A stretch of 64,000 nt of DNA from Neobacillus soli NBRC 102451 (GCF_001591665.1 NZ_BCVI01000058.1:1-64000), one strand, 5' to 3'. Shown: positions 26,640 to 35,991, counted from the first letter of the stretch. Translations and numbers: made by a program. The notes: a model not told the origin generated them from the sequence alone.

Positions 26640-27368
26640 ATGGTAATCGATTGGTCAGTATCAGCAGTCTATAACACAATAATGTCGGTTTCGACGGGAA
26701 TTGGGTTATTATTAATTCTTCGATTTGGTTCCCATTTAGCTAAAGAAAAAGTTGGACAATTAGAAGGTTGGGCAATAGGATTTGGGATACCCGGGTTTAT
26801 TTTAACGATAACAGGAACTCATATGATCCTTACTTGGCCATTATCAAAGATTGGATTTCCATTTGACGATATTATTTTTGGTGAGCCATCCCTCGCATTT
26901 GGTATTATGCTCATAGCAATATCCATCCTATTATGGAGAAAATCTAATCTATATATAAGACAAGGAATTAATATGAACGATTCGAAAATAGTTTCCAGTA
27001 CTTTAAATAAAGAATTGCCATACTTGATAAAACCATTATCTTATTTTGCCGCAGCAATGGGATTAGCACTCATTTCAATTGCATTTGCAGGCATTAAATA
27101 TCAATTATTTGCAGCACCGCCACAAGAACCAATATCAGGGGCATTTGCTGATTATCCAATGCTAGAGGCTACTTTTATTTCTGGATTATACGCGATTACA
27201 GGGATAGGAGCAGTATTATTACCTTTTTCCTTAAACAAAAACGCTAATCCGAATTATGCTAAAGTTATCAAATTCCTTTGGACAATTGCAGGAATCATCT
27301 TTGTTGTATTTGGAGTGATGAATTACTTTACACATATCGGATTAATCGTTAATACAATGGCTAAATAG
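26640..27368 (+). CDS. DUF981-family membrane protein
   Basis: 242 residues with about six to seven membrane helices (for example GFGIPGFILTITGTHMILTW, AFGIMLIAISILLW). The layout and the GxPGxxLxxTGxHMxLTWPL motif match DUF981. Function of the family is unknown. The start follows AGAAAGGGAG. It stands alone behind the 22-bp palindrome. Confidence 0.85.
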   Translation: MVIDWSVSAVYNTIMSVSTGIGLLLILRFGSHLAKEKVGQLEGWAIGFGIPGFILTITGTHMILTWPLSKIGFPFDDIIFGEPSLAFGIMLIAISILLWRKSNLYIRQGINMNDSKIVSSTLNKELPYLIKPLSYFAAAMGLALISIAFAGIKYQLFAAPPQEPISGAFADYPMLEATFISGLYAITGIGAVLLPFSLNKNANPNYAKVIKFLWTIAGIIFVVFGVMNYFTHIGLIVNTMAK

Positions 27369-27439
27369 TTTTGAATGAAAAACAATGCCTGCCGCTCCCC
27401 GAATAGTGTCGATCAAAACGACAATATACGGGAAAATTG

Positions 27440-27490
27440 GGTACCTGAAGCGCCAGTGTATTAAGCTTTACTGCATCGGGGGCCAAGCTC
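27440..27490. repeat. Degenerate copy of the hairpin repeat
   Basis: GGGTACCTGAAGCGCCAGTG then TATTAAGCTTTACTGCATCG and GGGGCCAAGC. The core is preserved, the arms have mismatches. Confidence 0.6.
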
Positions 27491-27562
27491 ACACGACCAA
27501 TACGGTTTCTGCACCATACCCCTGTTACCTTGGAAAAAGGAGTGTGCTCGGGCAATAAAGTA

Positions 27563-27593
27563 GACCTTGCTGCACAGTAGCAAGGTCTTTTTT
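27563..27593 (+). terminator. Rho-independent terminator
   Basis: GACCTTGCT and AGCAAGGTC pair around GCACAGT, followed by six T. It is oriented for the DUF981 transcript. Confidence 0.85.
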
Positions 27594-27612
27594 GAGGATT
27601 TCTTGAAAAATA

Positions 27613-28788
27613 TCAAAAGAAGTCAAAAAAGGATGATTTAAACGCTGGAACCATTTTTTCAAAAAGTTCAATCTCTGTCTTGGAACCTTTCATATATCCC
27701 ATATCATAAAGCTCCATTGGTCTTTTGTAACCGAATAGAATCGTTGAGAGAGAATTGATGTTTAATTGGATTCCTTTTTTCGGAGGGTGAACACATTGAG
27801 CTCCGGTTTTTTCTTTATATACTTTGATTTCCCCCTTTCCGAGCAAATAGCTCCCATTATTCCAGGGTGCATGTACATCTTCAAGATGCAGGAATAGGGA
27901 CTCACTGCCCTGAATGAACGGAAATCTCCGCAAACACTCTTCTGCATTTACGACCCTCGCCATAAAATAAGGATATAACTCTGTTTTCACCTTTGGCTGC
28001 GGCATTAAATATGGTAAAGGATCATGAATGGAGAGGTTAATTGTCACAGTCTCCACCATGGAATCATGCTGGCAAATGAAATTCCAAAGTCCAATTCTTC
28101 CTTCGTGGTCAAGAGCAACGAGCTCCTCCACCTTCATTTTTCTTTCCTTTACCTCGTAGAGAATATAGCCCTTAGCCTCCTGATTGGAATTATAATAAAC
28201 AGCTAGCTTCGAATTTTCGCCATATACATTTTGTTTCCACCAATTTGTATCGCGTTTGAGCATTCCTGTATATTGAGTGCAAAATTGGTCGTAAATCTTT
28301 TCGATTTCTTCATTATGAGTCTCTTTTGTATATCTTCTGATAAATCCTGGCTGCATTTCGAGGAACTTTAGGTCGATTTTTTCAATCGTTACCTTTTTTT
28401 GTTCACTTAATATTTCCCAGCCATATTTCCGATAGAAAGAGATATCAAAAGGGTGTAACAAAGATACAATCTGCCCATTATTCTGCATGTGTTTTAACGA
28501 CTCAATCATGAGTGTTTTTACATAACCATTTCGTCGATATTCCGGGTAGGTAGCGACTCCCGCGATCCCTCCCATTTCCCATTCAGCATCCTTCATGAAA
28601 ACTTTTAGCGGAATCAAGTGCAGTTTGGCCGCCAGCATGTTGTCATCCCAAATTCCTAAAATCTTGTGGTTTTTCAAGAATTCTTTTCTAGCTGGTTTGT
28701 CAGCTTCAGGAACCTTATATTGAAACGCATACTCTGACAGTTTGATTGCTTCTAAGTATTCATTTTCCGTCACTTCTCTAACTAACAT
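27613..28788 (-). CDS. Eis-like GNAT acetyltransferase with SCP2-type tail
   Basis: About 391 residues from ATG 28788, with GAAGGGGATGGGG upstream. The N-terminal GNAT has GGIAGVATYPEYRRNGYVKT, the acetyl-CoA loop RRNGY. A second GNAT-like half follows (YILYEVKERKMKVEELV), then an SCP2-like tail ending in the C-terminal carboxylate. This three-part layout is that of Eis proteins, which acetylate amines including aminoglycosides. The natural substrate is unknown. It sits 41 bp from the YfiT gene end on the same strand. Confidence 0.85.
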   Translation of the reverse strand: MLVREVTENEYLEAIKLSEYAFQYKVPEADKPARKEFLKNHKILGIWDDNMLAAKLHLIPLKVFMKDAEWEMGGIAGVATYPEYRRNGYVKTLMIESLKHMQNNGQIVSLLHPFDISFYRKYGWEILSEQKKVTIEKIDLKFLEMQPGFIRRYTKETHNEEIEKIYDQFCTQYTGMLKRDTNWWKQNVYGENSKLAVYYNSNQEAKGYILYEVKERKMKVEELVALDHEGRIGLWNFICQHDSMVETVTINLSIHDPLPYLMPQPKVKTELYPYFMARVVNAEECLRRFPFIQGSESLFLHLEDVHAPWNNGSYLLGKGEIKVYKEKTGAQCVHPPKKGIQLNINSLSTILFGYKRPMELYDMGYMKGSKTEIELFEKMVPAFKSSFFDFF

Positions 28789-28857
28789 TGATCCCCATCC
28801 CCTTCTTTTCACCATCTAGATCTCTAGACTAGACAAGAGCATTAACATAGCCTTTGA

Positions 28858-29385
28858 TTATGAAAAGTCCCCAGCACGTTTTAACGCCTGATGAATATGT
28901 GCTAAATGATGATTACCATGCCAAGCATAAATACCAATGTTTTTTTCAAGTGAGACAGCACCTGACTCAGGATGAATGAAAGTTCTCTTTAATTGTTCAT
29001 CAGTTAATGTTTCCAGTAAACAGGTCCAACGTTTATGAAGTGATTCAAGCAGCGTTAAGGAAACCATAATCGGCATTGTTGAATCGACCAGCTCTGCCCA
29101 TTTGTCTTCTTGATAAGGCTTAATCGTCGGTTGATCTTCAGTTAAGGCTAATTTAAATCGAATATAAGAATTCATATGACTATCGACAAGATGATGAACA
29201 AGCTGACGAATAGTCCAACTATTTTCACGATATGTATAGGACAATACCTTGTCATCTAAGTTTTCAACAGATTCTTTTAGTTTTTGTGGGAATGTTTTTA
29301 ATTCCTCGATCCAACCTTGTACATTTTCTTTTGAAACCACTTTAGGACATTGAAACTGCCCTATTGGGTAACGCTCATCCTCCAT
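28858..29385 (-). CDS. YfiT/DinB-family putative bacillithiol S-transferase
   Basis: 175 residues. The metal triad of the DinB fold is visible: His in VHHLVDSH and two His in WHGNHHLAHI. RYPIGQF at the start and SYIRFKLALTEDQPTIKPY are typical of YfiT. Family members transfer bacillithiol to electrophiles such as fosfomycin-like or xenobiotic compounds in the cytosol. It supports a Bacillaceae origin. Confidence 0.88.
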   Translation of the reverse strand: MEDERYPIGQFQCPKVVSKENVQGWIEELKTFPQKLKESVENLDDKVLSYTYRENSWTIRQLVHHLVDSHMNSYIRFKLALTEDQPTIKPYQEDKWAELVDSTMPIMVSLTLLESLHKRWTCLLETLTDEQLKRTFIHPESGAVSLEKNIGIYAWHGNHHLAHIHQALKRAGDFS

Positions 29386-29520
29386 CCGTACATCATTTCC
29401 TTTCTATCGAATGCTTAATTTGCATGTTTAAGATGCAAAAATACTGTTTGCATTGAGCCATATCACGTAGGGTTTTCGCTGAGTTTCCAGCCAAAACACT
29501 CTCAGTTTGTATGCCTAAAA

Positions 29521-30078
29521 TTATCGGTATTGATTGTGATCAGGTTTAAACAACTCTTCATTTGAATTTCTAACTAGTGAAAAATTATCCACATTATAAT
29601 GACCGTGAAGGGTTTTATTATGATGTAGAATGATTTGCTCTGCAGATAAGATTTCTGAATCCGAAGTAGAATGGCCATCTCCAACCAATGTTACATCATA
29701 GTGATTAATGGTTGCTGTTCTAACTGCCGTATCAATACAATGTTCCGTCTTGCATCCCATAATAACAAGATGTTCTACTGTTTGATCCTGTAAATATTCT
29801 TTTAACGGTGTTCCATAAAATGAATTTGTAGCAGCTTTATCAAATATGACAGCAGTGGAGGGCACATTAATATCTTTATGTATCTGAAATCCTGGCCCCT
29901 CCCCATTCGAAACATCTAAATCTCTTATAAAAACAATCTGCACTCTCTCATTTATCGCTTTTTCAATTACAGTATTAATATTTTGTATCAGTTTCTCTTT
30001 CTTAAATACTCCTTGCTCTTCACTATTACCTTCGACTAAATCCTGTTGAACATCAATAATCAGTAAAGCCTGTTTCAT
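29521..30078 (-). CDS. Isochorismatase-family cysteine hydrolase
   Basis: 185 residues. The catalytic triad is Asp9 (LIIDVQQD), Lys81 (FDKAATNS) and Cys114 (CKTEHCIDTA). Such enzymes hydrolyse amide or vinyl-ether bonds (nicotinamide, N-carbamoyl compounds, isochorismate). The substrate cannot be told. It starts after AAGGGGAGAT and stands alone. Confidence 0.9.
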   Translation of the reverse strand: MKQALLIIDVQQDLVEGNSEEQGVFKKEKLIQNINTVIEKAINERVQIVFIRDLDVSNGEGPGFQIHKDINVPSTAVIFDKAATNSFYGTPLKEYLQDQTVEHLVIMGCKTEHCIDTAVRTATINHYDVTLVGDGHSTSDSEILSAEQIILHHNKTLHGHYNVDNFSLVRNSNEELFKPDHNQYR

Positions 30079-30231
30079 TTTATCTCCCCTTAGCTAAATC
30101 TGTAAGTAAGTTGCCACTTTTAAGTACAAACAATATAAATAATATTCGTGACTCGATTTACAAATACCTTCTTACATGACTATTGATTTTGATAGGCCCC
30201 CCCCATTTGAACATCTTTAAGAAAAATAATA

Positions 30232-30266
30232 GCCCTCAAGATGGTTCGAAAACCATTCTTGAGGGC
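30232..30266 (-). terminator. Strong hairpin
   Basis: GCCCTCAAGA and TCTTGAGGGC-type arms (GCCCTCAAGAtggtt / accattCTTGAGGGC) pair over about 15 bp. On the minus strand TATTATTTTT follows. No intact gene directly feeds it now. Confidence 0.65.
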
Positions 30267-30280
30267 ATCCAGTTGGCAAG

Positions 30281-30421
30281 CTAATAATTATTGATTTTGA
30301 TAAAAACGATAAAATAAATCATCCGAAAGTTCATAACGGTTTTTCACATGAAGAACTGAAAAAAAAGATTAACCAAGGTTGGATTTACATCAATCGAAAT
30401 TACGACATTCTATCATGGTAA
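30281..30421 (+). pseudogene. Short unrecognised coding remnant
   Basis: An open frame without start reads FDKNDKINHPKVHNGFSHEE then LKKKINQGWIYINRNYDILS and stops at 30421. It looks protein-like but I do not recognise it. Confidence 0.3.
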
Positions 30422-30599
30422 TCGTATTTTTATGAATCAAGATGCCTCAATGTTTATATCAGTAGTATTAAGTGATTTTTTGTTTTTTGTTTCTTAGTTC
30501 ACACAATCTCTAAAAAAGAACCATTCATATCAAGGTTGGGGGGGCCATTCTTGTGAAATGTCATTGGTCTAGCTTATATCCTGTTGATGTGTCTGGTTC

Positions 30600-30760
30600 T
30601 TAGTACATTAAAAGATTATATGCTGCATACGTTTTAAAGAAGAATTCTAGAAATTCATCCGTTTCCGTAAACCCAAACTTCTTATACACTGGTCTACCCA
30701 TTTTTGAAACCCCAAGCCATATTTCCCCATAGGCTTCATTAATTCTCAAAATTTTACCCT
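30600..30760 (-). pseudogene. C-terminal remnant of a GNAT acetyltransferase
   Basis: It reads EIWLGVSKMGRPVYKKFGFT then ETDEFLEFF, ending at 30600. GRPVYxKFGFTETDEF is the usual C-terminal motif of GNAT enzymes. No N-terminal part or start remains. Confidence 0.6.
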
Positions 30761-30819
30761 TGATTCTAATTTAACTAAACTCAGTTAATACTATTTTTCG
30801 ATTCCTTCTCAATATTTGA

Positions 30820-32013
30820 TTAATTAGCTACGCTTGCCTTCACTTTTTTGGAAGAATTACTTGCTTGCTTCTGCCAGAACAATGTAAGTACGATTCCCAG
30901 AACTAGGATCACAGTCGCAAAATAATAAGGATAGTTAATATCCATATCAAATAAGATTCCTCCCAAAATGGGTCCACTTATGTTCGCTAAACTTGTAAAC
31001 ATTGAGTTCATTCCACCAACGAAACCTTGTTCATTCCCGGCAACAGTTGAAAGGTAGGAAGTAACCGCTGGTCGGAATAAATCGAATCCAACAAAAACAA
31101 GAAATGTAACCAATAAAATTGTTAAATAAGTATGAACAACCGTCATGAAAAAGACAAGTACGGCAGATAACAGTAAGCAATATCGAATCAGTTTAATTTC
31201 ACCCCACATTCGTGTAAGCCGATCAAATAGGATGACTTGCGAAACAGCGCCAAAAATCGCACCACCTGTGATCACAATAGCTATATCGGAAGGAGCAAAT
31301 TGAAATTTATGATCCACAAATAGACTAAAGAACGATTCAAAAGCCGCTAACCCAAATGAGGCAATAAAAATTAAGATAAACGCAAGGAAGTATCTCGAGG
31401 CAAAAATGCGTTTGAAGCCACTCTTCCCATCTGAGACTTGTTCATGATGATCTTCATTCCGATTCGGCTCAGATAATAAAAGAAGCGAAAGGATTCCCGC
31501 AAGTGTACCAAGCGCTCCTGCAAAATAGAAGGGTACCCGTGTACCAAATTCGGCTAAGAATCCGCCAATACCCGGTCCAATAATAAATCCTGTACTAATG
31601 GCAGCTGACATATACCCAAGTGCTTTCGGCCGAGTATCCAAATTTGTGATATCCGCAATAAAAGCGGTAACCGCCGGCATAATGAATGCCGCACTAATTC
31701 CACCTAAAATACGCGAAATAAATAGGATCTCGATTTCTTTGCCAATCCCAAATAAAAATTCTGAAAGACCGAAAATAAATAAGCCAATGACAATCATAAT
31801 TTTCCTGCCGAATGTATCTGCTGCTTTCCCTGCAAAGGGTGAAACAATCAATTGAGCAATGGCAAATGCTGCTGTTAAATACCCAATCGTCATTCCGGTA
31901 AGGCCTAATTCATTCATTAATGTAGGTAAGACAGGAATGACCAGACCAATTCCCAAAAAGGCTATAAATAAATTCATTAAAACTAATCCTAACGAGACTT
32001 TATGTGTTTTCAT
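30820..32013 (-). CDS. MFS multidrug efflux transporter (Blt/Bmr/NorA type)
   Basis: 397 residues, 12 predicted membrane helices. Motif A is in loop 2-3 (GKAADTFGRKIMI) and motif C, the drug:H+ antiporter signature, in helix 5 (GFIIGPGIGGFLAE). It exports small lipophilic compounds using the proton gradient. It is divergent from a MerR-family activator with a GyrI-like domain, as in bmr/blt of B. subtilis. The promoter has a 19-bp spacer over the MerR dyad. Confidence 0.9.
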   Translation of the reverse strand: MKTHKVSLGLVLMNLFIAFLGIGLVIPVLPTLMNELGLTGMTIGYLTAAFAIAQLIVSPFAGKAADTFGRKIMIVIGLFIFGLSEFLFGIGKEIEILFISRILGGISAAFIMPAVTAFIADITNLDTRPKALGYMSAAISTGFIIGPGIGGFLAEFGTRVPFYFAGALGTLAGILSLLLLSEPNRNEDHHEQVSDGKSGFKRIFASRYFLAFILIFIASFGLAAFESFFSLFVDHKFQFAPSDIAIVITGGAIFGAVSQVILFDRLTRMWGEIKLIRYCLLLSAVLVFFMTVVHTYLTILLVTFLVFVGFDLFRPAVTSYLSTVAGNEQGFVGGMNSMFTSLANISGPILGGILFDMDINYPYYFATVILVLGIVLTLFWQKQASNSSKKVKASVAN

Positions 32014-32061
32014 CTTTTACATCCCCTTAAAAAAACCAACTACCTTATGTTGTTTACTATT

Positions 32062-32098
32062 TCTATCCTAGTGTATATAGTAACTATATACTCAAGCA
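32062..32098 (-). promoter_or_regulatory. MerR-type promoter and operator for the efflux gene
   Basis: On the minus strand TTGAGT and TAGGAT are separated by exactly 19 bp. The spacer holds the dyad GTATATAG-TTA-CTATATAC (32073-32091). This overlong spacer is the hallmark of promoters untwisted by MerR-family activators. Confidence 0.85.
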
Positions 32099-32112
32099 TG
32101 GAGCTGTAAAAA

Positions 32113-32937
32113 ATGAAAAAAAAAAAGGGAAAATATTTAACGACCGGGGAATTCGCGAAGCTTTGCAAAGTAAACAAACAGACACTCTTTTATTACGATC
32201 AGATTGGGCTTTTGTCTCCGGTTGTAAAAAATGAAAAAGGTTACCGTTATTATTCAATTCGCCAGATAGAGCTATTCTTTGTGATTGATTTATTAAAGGA
32301 GCTTGGTATGTCGCTAAATGATATTCACCACTATACGCAACATAAATCCCCTGAAGGTTTTTTGTCTTTAATGTATCAAAAAAAAGAAGAGATCGTGAAA
32401 AAACGGCAGGAGATTGAAATGAAGGAAAAAATGATTGAGGCAAAAATAGCCTTAATGGAAGAAGCGTCACATCTAGATTTTCATCAAGTTACGCTTGAGC
32501 AATTACCCGAAGTAACACTTTATTTAAGTAGAAATATTGAAAATTTATCCGATGAAGAATATGTAGAGGCCTTTTCAGATTTTATTAATGAATTGAACGT
32601 ATCCCAGCTGGATACAGGATATCCAATCGGTATTATCAGAAAACGCAAGCAAGTAATAAAGGGAGAATTCACTAATTATAGCTATTTATATATCGAGCAG
32701 CCACATCCAAAGGAAGGATATCCATATTTTAAAAGCGTTAAGGGTGATTTTCTCATTGGCTATCATATTGGGGAAGAGAAAACCATCCATAAAACATATA
32801 AGCGTCTTTTTTCCGAGTTAGACCGCTTTAATTTAGCCTTAGGGGAATATGTTTTTGAAGAATATATTTATGATACCGTTGTGATGAATCGTAATGAACA
32901 ATACGTCACCAAAATTATGATGCAAGTGATCAAATAG
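32113..32937 (+). CDS. MerR-family activator with GyrI-like ligand domain (BmrR/BltR type)
   Basis: 274 residues. The N-terminal MerR helix-turn-helix reads YLTTGEFAKLCKVNKQTLFY then YDQIGLLSPV. A coiled dimerization helix follows (~75-120). The C-terminal ~150 residues are a GyrI-like drug-binding fold (FKSVKGDFLIGYHIGEE, GEYVFEEYIYDTVV). It should bind cationic or lipophilic compounds and activate the divergent pump. Confidence 0.9.
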   Translation: MKKKKGKYLTTGEFAKLCKVNKQTLFYYDQIGLLSPVVKNEKGYRYYSIRQIELFFVIDLLKELGMSLNDIHHYTQHKSPEGFLSLMYQKKEEIVKKRQEIEMKEKMIEAKIALMEEASHLDFHQVTLEQLPEVTLYLSRNIENLSDEEYVEAFSDFINELNVSQLDTGYPIGIIRKRKQVIKGEFTNYSYLYIEQPHPKEGYPYFKSVKGDFLIGYHIGEEKTIHKTYKRLFSELDRFNLALGEYVFEEYIYDTVVMNRNEQYVTKIMMQVIK

Positions 32938-32977
32938 TAACATATTCTTTTCATCATTTTTGTATAGTACAGAGACA

Positions 32978-33366
32978 TTATTTAAAAAGAGACTGCATTT
33001 CTTTTGGAATTAACCTTATATCTTGTACTTTAATGCTAGAAGCATCTTCTTTATGAGTAAGATGAATAATTGCCATTGTACCATTTCCAAAATCAAGAAC
33101 TTCAAAGTTTTTGAAATCCGTTATTCCACTATACCCGTCTTTAATTTGAATAAATTTTTCTTTTGATAATGGATTTACTCCTTTAAGATAAAGTTGTGTT
33201 AAAGCTTCGAAATTATCATCCATAAAAGAGTTTTTTACCTCAATACCCGTTGTTAATGGTGTCTCTTTGATTTCTTTTCTTAATTCGAATATTTCATATC
33301 CCATAAAAAAATGATTACTACTAAAATAGCAAAGATTCCATAGGTAACTAATGTTTGTTTCTTCAT
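32978..33366 (-). pseudogene. Small membrane-anchored protein, frameshifted in a T7 run
   Basis: From ATG 33366 (GGGGAGAATTT upstream) the start reads MKKQTLVTYGIFAILVVIIF, a membrane anchor. At the T7 run (33303-33309 on the plus strand as A7) the frame must change to continue MGYEIFELRKEIKETPLTTG and the conserved-looking tail to 32978 (KDGYSGITDFKNFEVLDF, MAIIHLTHKE). One extra T restores a ~130-residue protein. Family not recognised. It is either a homopolymer read error or a real inactivation. Confidence 0.6.
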
Positions 33367-33497
33367 AAATTCTCCCCTTTTTAGACGATAAAAAATCAAA
33401 CAACTAAATGATTTACATTTTATTTACAATTAGTTTATCAGAGATTAACAGACTGCCTTTTTACTGAAACTATACAAAGTCATGCTAATGGAGGTCC

Positions 33498-33557
33498 ATG
33501 ATGATCGAATTCATGATTCGACTGGTTATTCTCATTCCTATTTGCACAATTCTTTGA
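33498..33557 (+). CDS. 19-residue hydrophobic peptide ORF, copy B
   Basis: It encodes the identical peptide to the copy at 24954 (MMIEFMIRLVILIPICTIL) behind the same TGGAGGTCC site, with one silent change. The next bases after the stop differ (ACCGGATC against ACCTAATC). Confidence 0.5.
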   Translation: MMIEFMIRLVILIPICTIL

Positions 33558-33700
33558 CCGGATCACTAATGAAAGCTTTTTCCTAAACAATTTTCGTCAC
33601 GAATTGGAAATCGATGCGGGATTTCAGTTTTATTCTCAATCGCCTCCTCAACTACATTTGGATATATTTGTACCAGCTGATTTCCCTTTCTTCAAAAATA

Positions 33701-34150
33701 CTACAAAGTAATTTCCCAAAATTCACGATCTGTTAGCACAAGATCATAGAGTGTCTTAATATTCGCCCACGGTATGCTTCGTTTACTCGTAATAGGCAGC
33801 GCTTCTTCACCGTTCCAACTAGTATAATATTCTACAATCCCACTAGCTTGAAGGGCATTGCCAATATATGAATGGAGCAGCCCCAAACATTTTTCATCGG
33901 TTGCATTTCCTTTCAAACCTTCTTTTAAAAACAGAAAATTATTACTGCAAGCCACTTGATAGTGATAATTAAAATGCGGACTAAAGGAAAATCTCGAGTT
34001 GGATTCACGATTATAATTATTTTCAAAGGATAAATGGGCAAAATCCAATTCAGTTTCAAATATATTGGGCTGTTCAGGAGACACTGGGTTTAAGCCATAG
34101 GTGCCCTCCGGCAGGTTTACAGGTGATGCTAGATAAATATATTGGGTCAA
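33701..34150 (-). CDS. Unknown protein, copy B of the duplicated pair
   Basis: About 149 residues from TTG 34150, with a clear AGGAGG 8 bases before. Paralogue of 25163-25612; its N-terminal MTQYIYLASPVNLPEGTYGL and C-terminal YDLVLTDREFWEITL are nearly the same. No known domain seen. It borders the winged-helix nuclease-like gene on the same strand (63 bp to its stop). Confidence 0.65.
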   Translation of the reverse strand: MTQYIYLASPVNLPEGTYGLNPVSPEQPNIFETELDFAHLSFENNYNRESNSRFSFSPHFNYHYQVACSNNFLFLKEGLKGNATDEKCLGLLHSYIGNALQASGIVEYYTSWNGEEALPITSKRSIPWANIKTLYDLVLTDREFWEITL

Positions 34151-34212
34151 GAGTATTTTCCTCCTATATGATAAGCAAACAATGTCAGACAATTGTTGTT
34201 CTCTAGTCGGTT

Positions 34213-34827
34213 CTATTTTACCTCTTCAATTTCGCTAACCTCGTTAACAAACAATGCAGTAAATCCTGTTCTCTCTTTTGCAAGCCGAGGTAGTCTTTCC
34301 CATAGATTTCGATATTGTTGCAAATCTGGCAGAGCAATACTATATTTGGCATTCGGGTCGCTCATTCTTTGTAATGTCTCCCCTAGTATGGCAAGAAAGT
34401 AATTCAGTCGCATCGCATTTCTTGAGCCACACCCTTTTACTTCGATTATCCATCTTTCATTAACCCTAAAAGCATCAATATCAATCCCTGGAGTCTTTGC
34501 CCACGCAACCTGAGTCTCCCAGCCTTTAGATATCAGGTCCTTATTAATGATGTCCTTTATCTCATCTTCAGATAATCCGTCTGTATGTTTTTCTATGATG
34601 TGATTTTCATGAACATTATTAATCTTGGAGTCACTTAAATAATTCCCAATCTTTCCATCCGACCTTTTAACTCGTTGAATCAATCCACGTGATTCCATAT
34701 CTCTACATGCTATATTCACATTTTGCTGAGGCTTTCCATGACCCATTATCTTGTCAGTAATTTCTCTATCTGTAAAACCATCATCAACTTTTAATAACTC
34801 AATTATTTTGTCCTTTAATGTAAGCAA
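34213..34827 (-). CDS. Winged-helix protein with PD-(D/E)xK nuclease-like domain
   Basis: 204 residues from a TTG with GGGGGAGAG upstream. Residues 1-60 look like a winged helix (GFTDREITDKIM, ACRDMESRGLIQRVKR). Residues ~100-180 hold GIDIDAF then WIIEVKGCGS: Asp116/118, Glu129 and Lys131 fit the PD-(D/E)xK core, as in Mrr-like or restriction-type nucleases. It probably binds and cuts DNA, perhaps in defence. It is followed, 42 bp upstream, by a same-strand unknown gene. Confidence 0.65.
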   Translation of the reverse strand: MLTLKDKIIELLKVDDGFTDREITDKIMGHGKPQQNVNIACRDMESRGLIQRVKRSDGKIGNYLSDSKINNVHENHIIEKHTDGLSEDEIKDIINKDLISKGWETQVAWAKTPGIDIDAFRVNERWIIEVKGCGSRNAMRLNYFLAILGETLQRMSDPNAKYSIALPDLQQYRNLWERLPRLAKERTGFTALFVNEVSEIEEVK

Positions 34828-34869
34828 TTTTTACTCTCCCCCTATATAATAGGTCATAGTTAAGAACTT

Positions 34870-35337
34870 CTATTTATTCTCTATTTCCTTTAACCACTTA
34901 AGAAACTTTGGTTTGTTTCTTTCATACCAATCATTACATATTAAATATCTTTCCTGGTTGATGGTTATATCTTTAGCCCAGTAACGGTCGTATCCATTTA
35001 TTTTTCTCTGATCCGAAAGCGGTGAATCCCAAACAACCTTTTTCAAAAAGGGATAATTTATATCGAATGTCGATTTACAATATTTCACATCCAGTAATAG
35101 TTCGGTTCTATCGATTGTCATTAATTGTTCTCTAACAATTTTCTCCATGGTTGTTCGGACTAGAATTCCCACTTTAATCAGATCATGTGTATCCTCCACC
35201 TTCGAAGCTTCCTGACTTTCTTGTTCATAATCTCTTATCCATTTTTTCATAAATTTAATTTTCTTTTCTGTTGAAAGTCCGCTTACATCTTGTTCCAATA
35301 TGTACAATACATTTGCCCTGAATGCTCTTTTATCCAT
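34870..35337 (-). CDS. Unknown 155-residue protein
   Basis: No recognised family. A charged helical N-terminal half (LSTEKKIKFMKKWIRDYEQE) precedes a mixed half with YDRYWAKDITINQERYLIC. It directly precedes the winged-helix nuclease-like gene on the same strand and may be its partner. Confidence 0.55.
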   Translation of the reverse strand: MDKRAFRANVLYILEQDVSGLSTEKKIKFMKKWIRDYEQESQEASKVEDTHDLIKVGILVRTTMEKIVREQLMTIDRTELLLDVKYCKSTFDINYPFLKKVVWDSPLSDQRKINGYDRYWAKDITINQERYLICNDWYERNKPKFLKWLKEIENK

Positions 35338-35559
35338 AGATGTTCACTCATTCCTTCATCTTCAATTAATGAAATCGGTTTTCCCCTTTGTTTTAAGCTC
35401 CTCCATACTAATAGTTATATTGATCTAATCTTATAATAGAATATTTGGATTATTTCTCCAATAGGGAACTGATAATCTGATTGCTTAGATCATTTTGGTA
35501 AAGTAGAAATCTACTCAAAACATGTTATCATTAGAAGGAGAATAATTTTGGAGGCAATC

Positions 35560-35961
35560 ATGAAAAAACTCGTCAATGTAGTCGCAGCGATCATCGAAAA
35601 TGAACAAAATGAAATTTTATGTGCCCTAAGATCTCCTGAAATGTCGATTCCAAATATGTGGGAGTTTCCAGGAGGGAAAGTGGAAGCCAACGAGGATATC
35701 TTCTCAGCGTTAAAAAGAGAAATTGCTGAAGAATTAGCTTGTAAAATAGAAACCTCAGATGAAGTATTTAACGATAATACCCATGAATACGAAACCTTTA
35801 TCATTAACTTAATCTCAATTAAATGTCGAGTTGTCGAAGGAACTCCTTCAAAAAGTGAACATTCTAAGTTAATTTGGTTAAAACGGGAAAATTTAGATTC
35901 TCTTAAATGGGCACCGGCCGATGTTCCAGCAGTTGAACAATTAATCCAAGAAAAAGTGTAG
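35560..35961 (+). CDS. NUDIX hydrolase (MutT-like)
   Basis: 133 residues from ATG 35560 after TTTTGGAGGCAATC. The NUDIX box is present: GGK near 39, then REIAEEL at about 53-59 with correct spacing. PNMWEFPGGKVEANED is typical of 8-oxo-dGTP/CTP pyrophosphatases. It sanitises or removes modified nucleotides in the cytosol. It is convergent with the DUF3427 helicase and shares a terminator. A truncated twin of its first 15 codons lies at 25876. Confidence 0.9.
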   Translation: MKKLVNVVAAIIENEQNEILCALRSPEMSIPNMWEFPGGKVEANEDIFSALKREIAEELACKIETSDEVFNDNTHEYETFIINLISIKCRVVEGTPSKSEHSKLIWLKRENLDSLKWAPADVPAVEQLIQEKV

Positions 35962-35991
35962 TCTTCTCGAAATGAGACGACTACACTTTTT
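35951..35991. terminator. Bidirectional terminator overlapping both stop codons
   Basis: AAAAAGTGTAGTC and GACTACACTTTTT pair perfectly. The NUDIX stop (35959-35961) and the helicase stop (35981-35983) both lie inside the stem. Confidence 0.88.

Larger units (their letters stand above)
33411..34165. repeat. Segmental duplication, copy B (partner 24867-25622)
   Basis: Same orientation and gene content as copy A, 8.54 kb away. Divergence is mostly scattered substitutions. The right border coincides with the ribosome-site region of the unknown gene. Confidence 0.9.
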
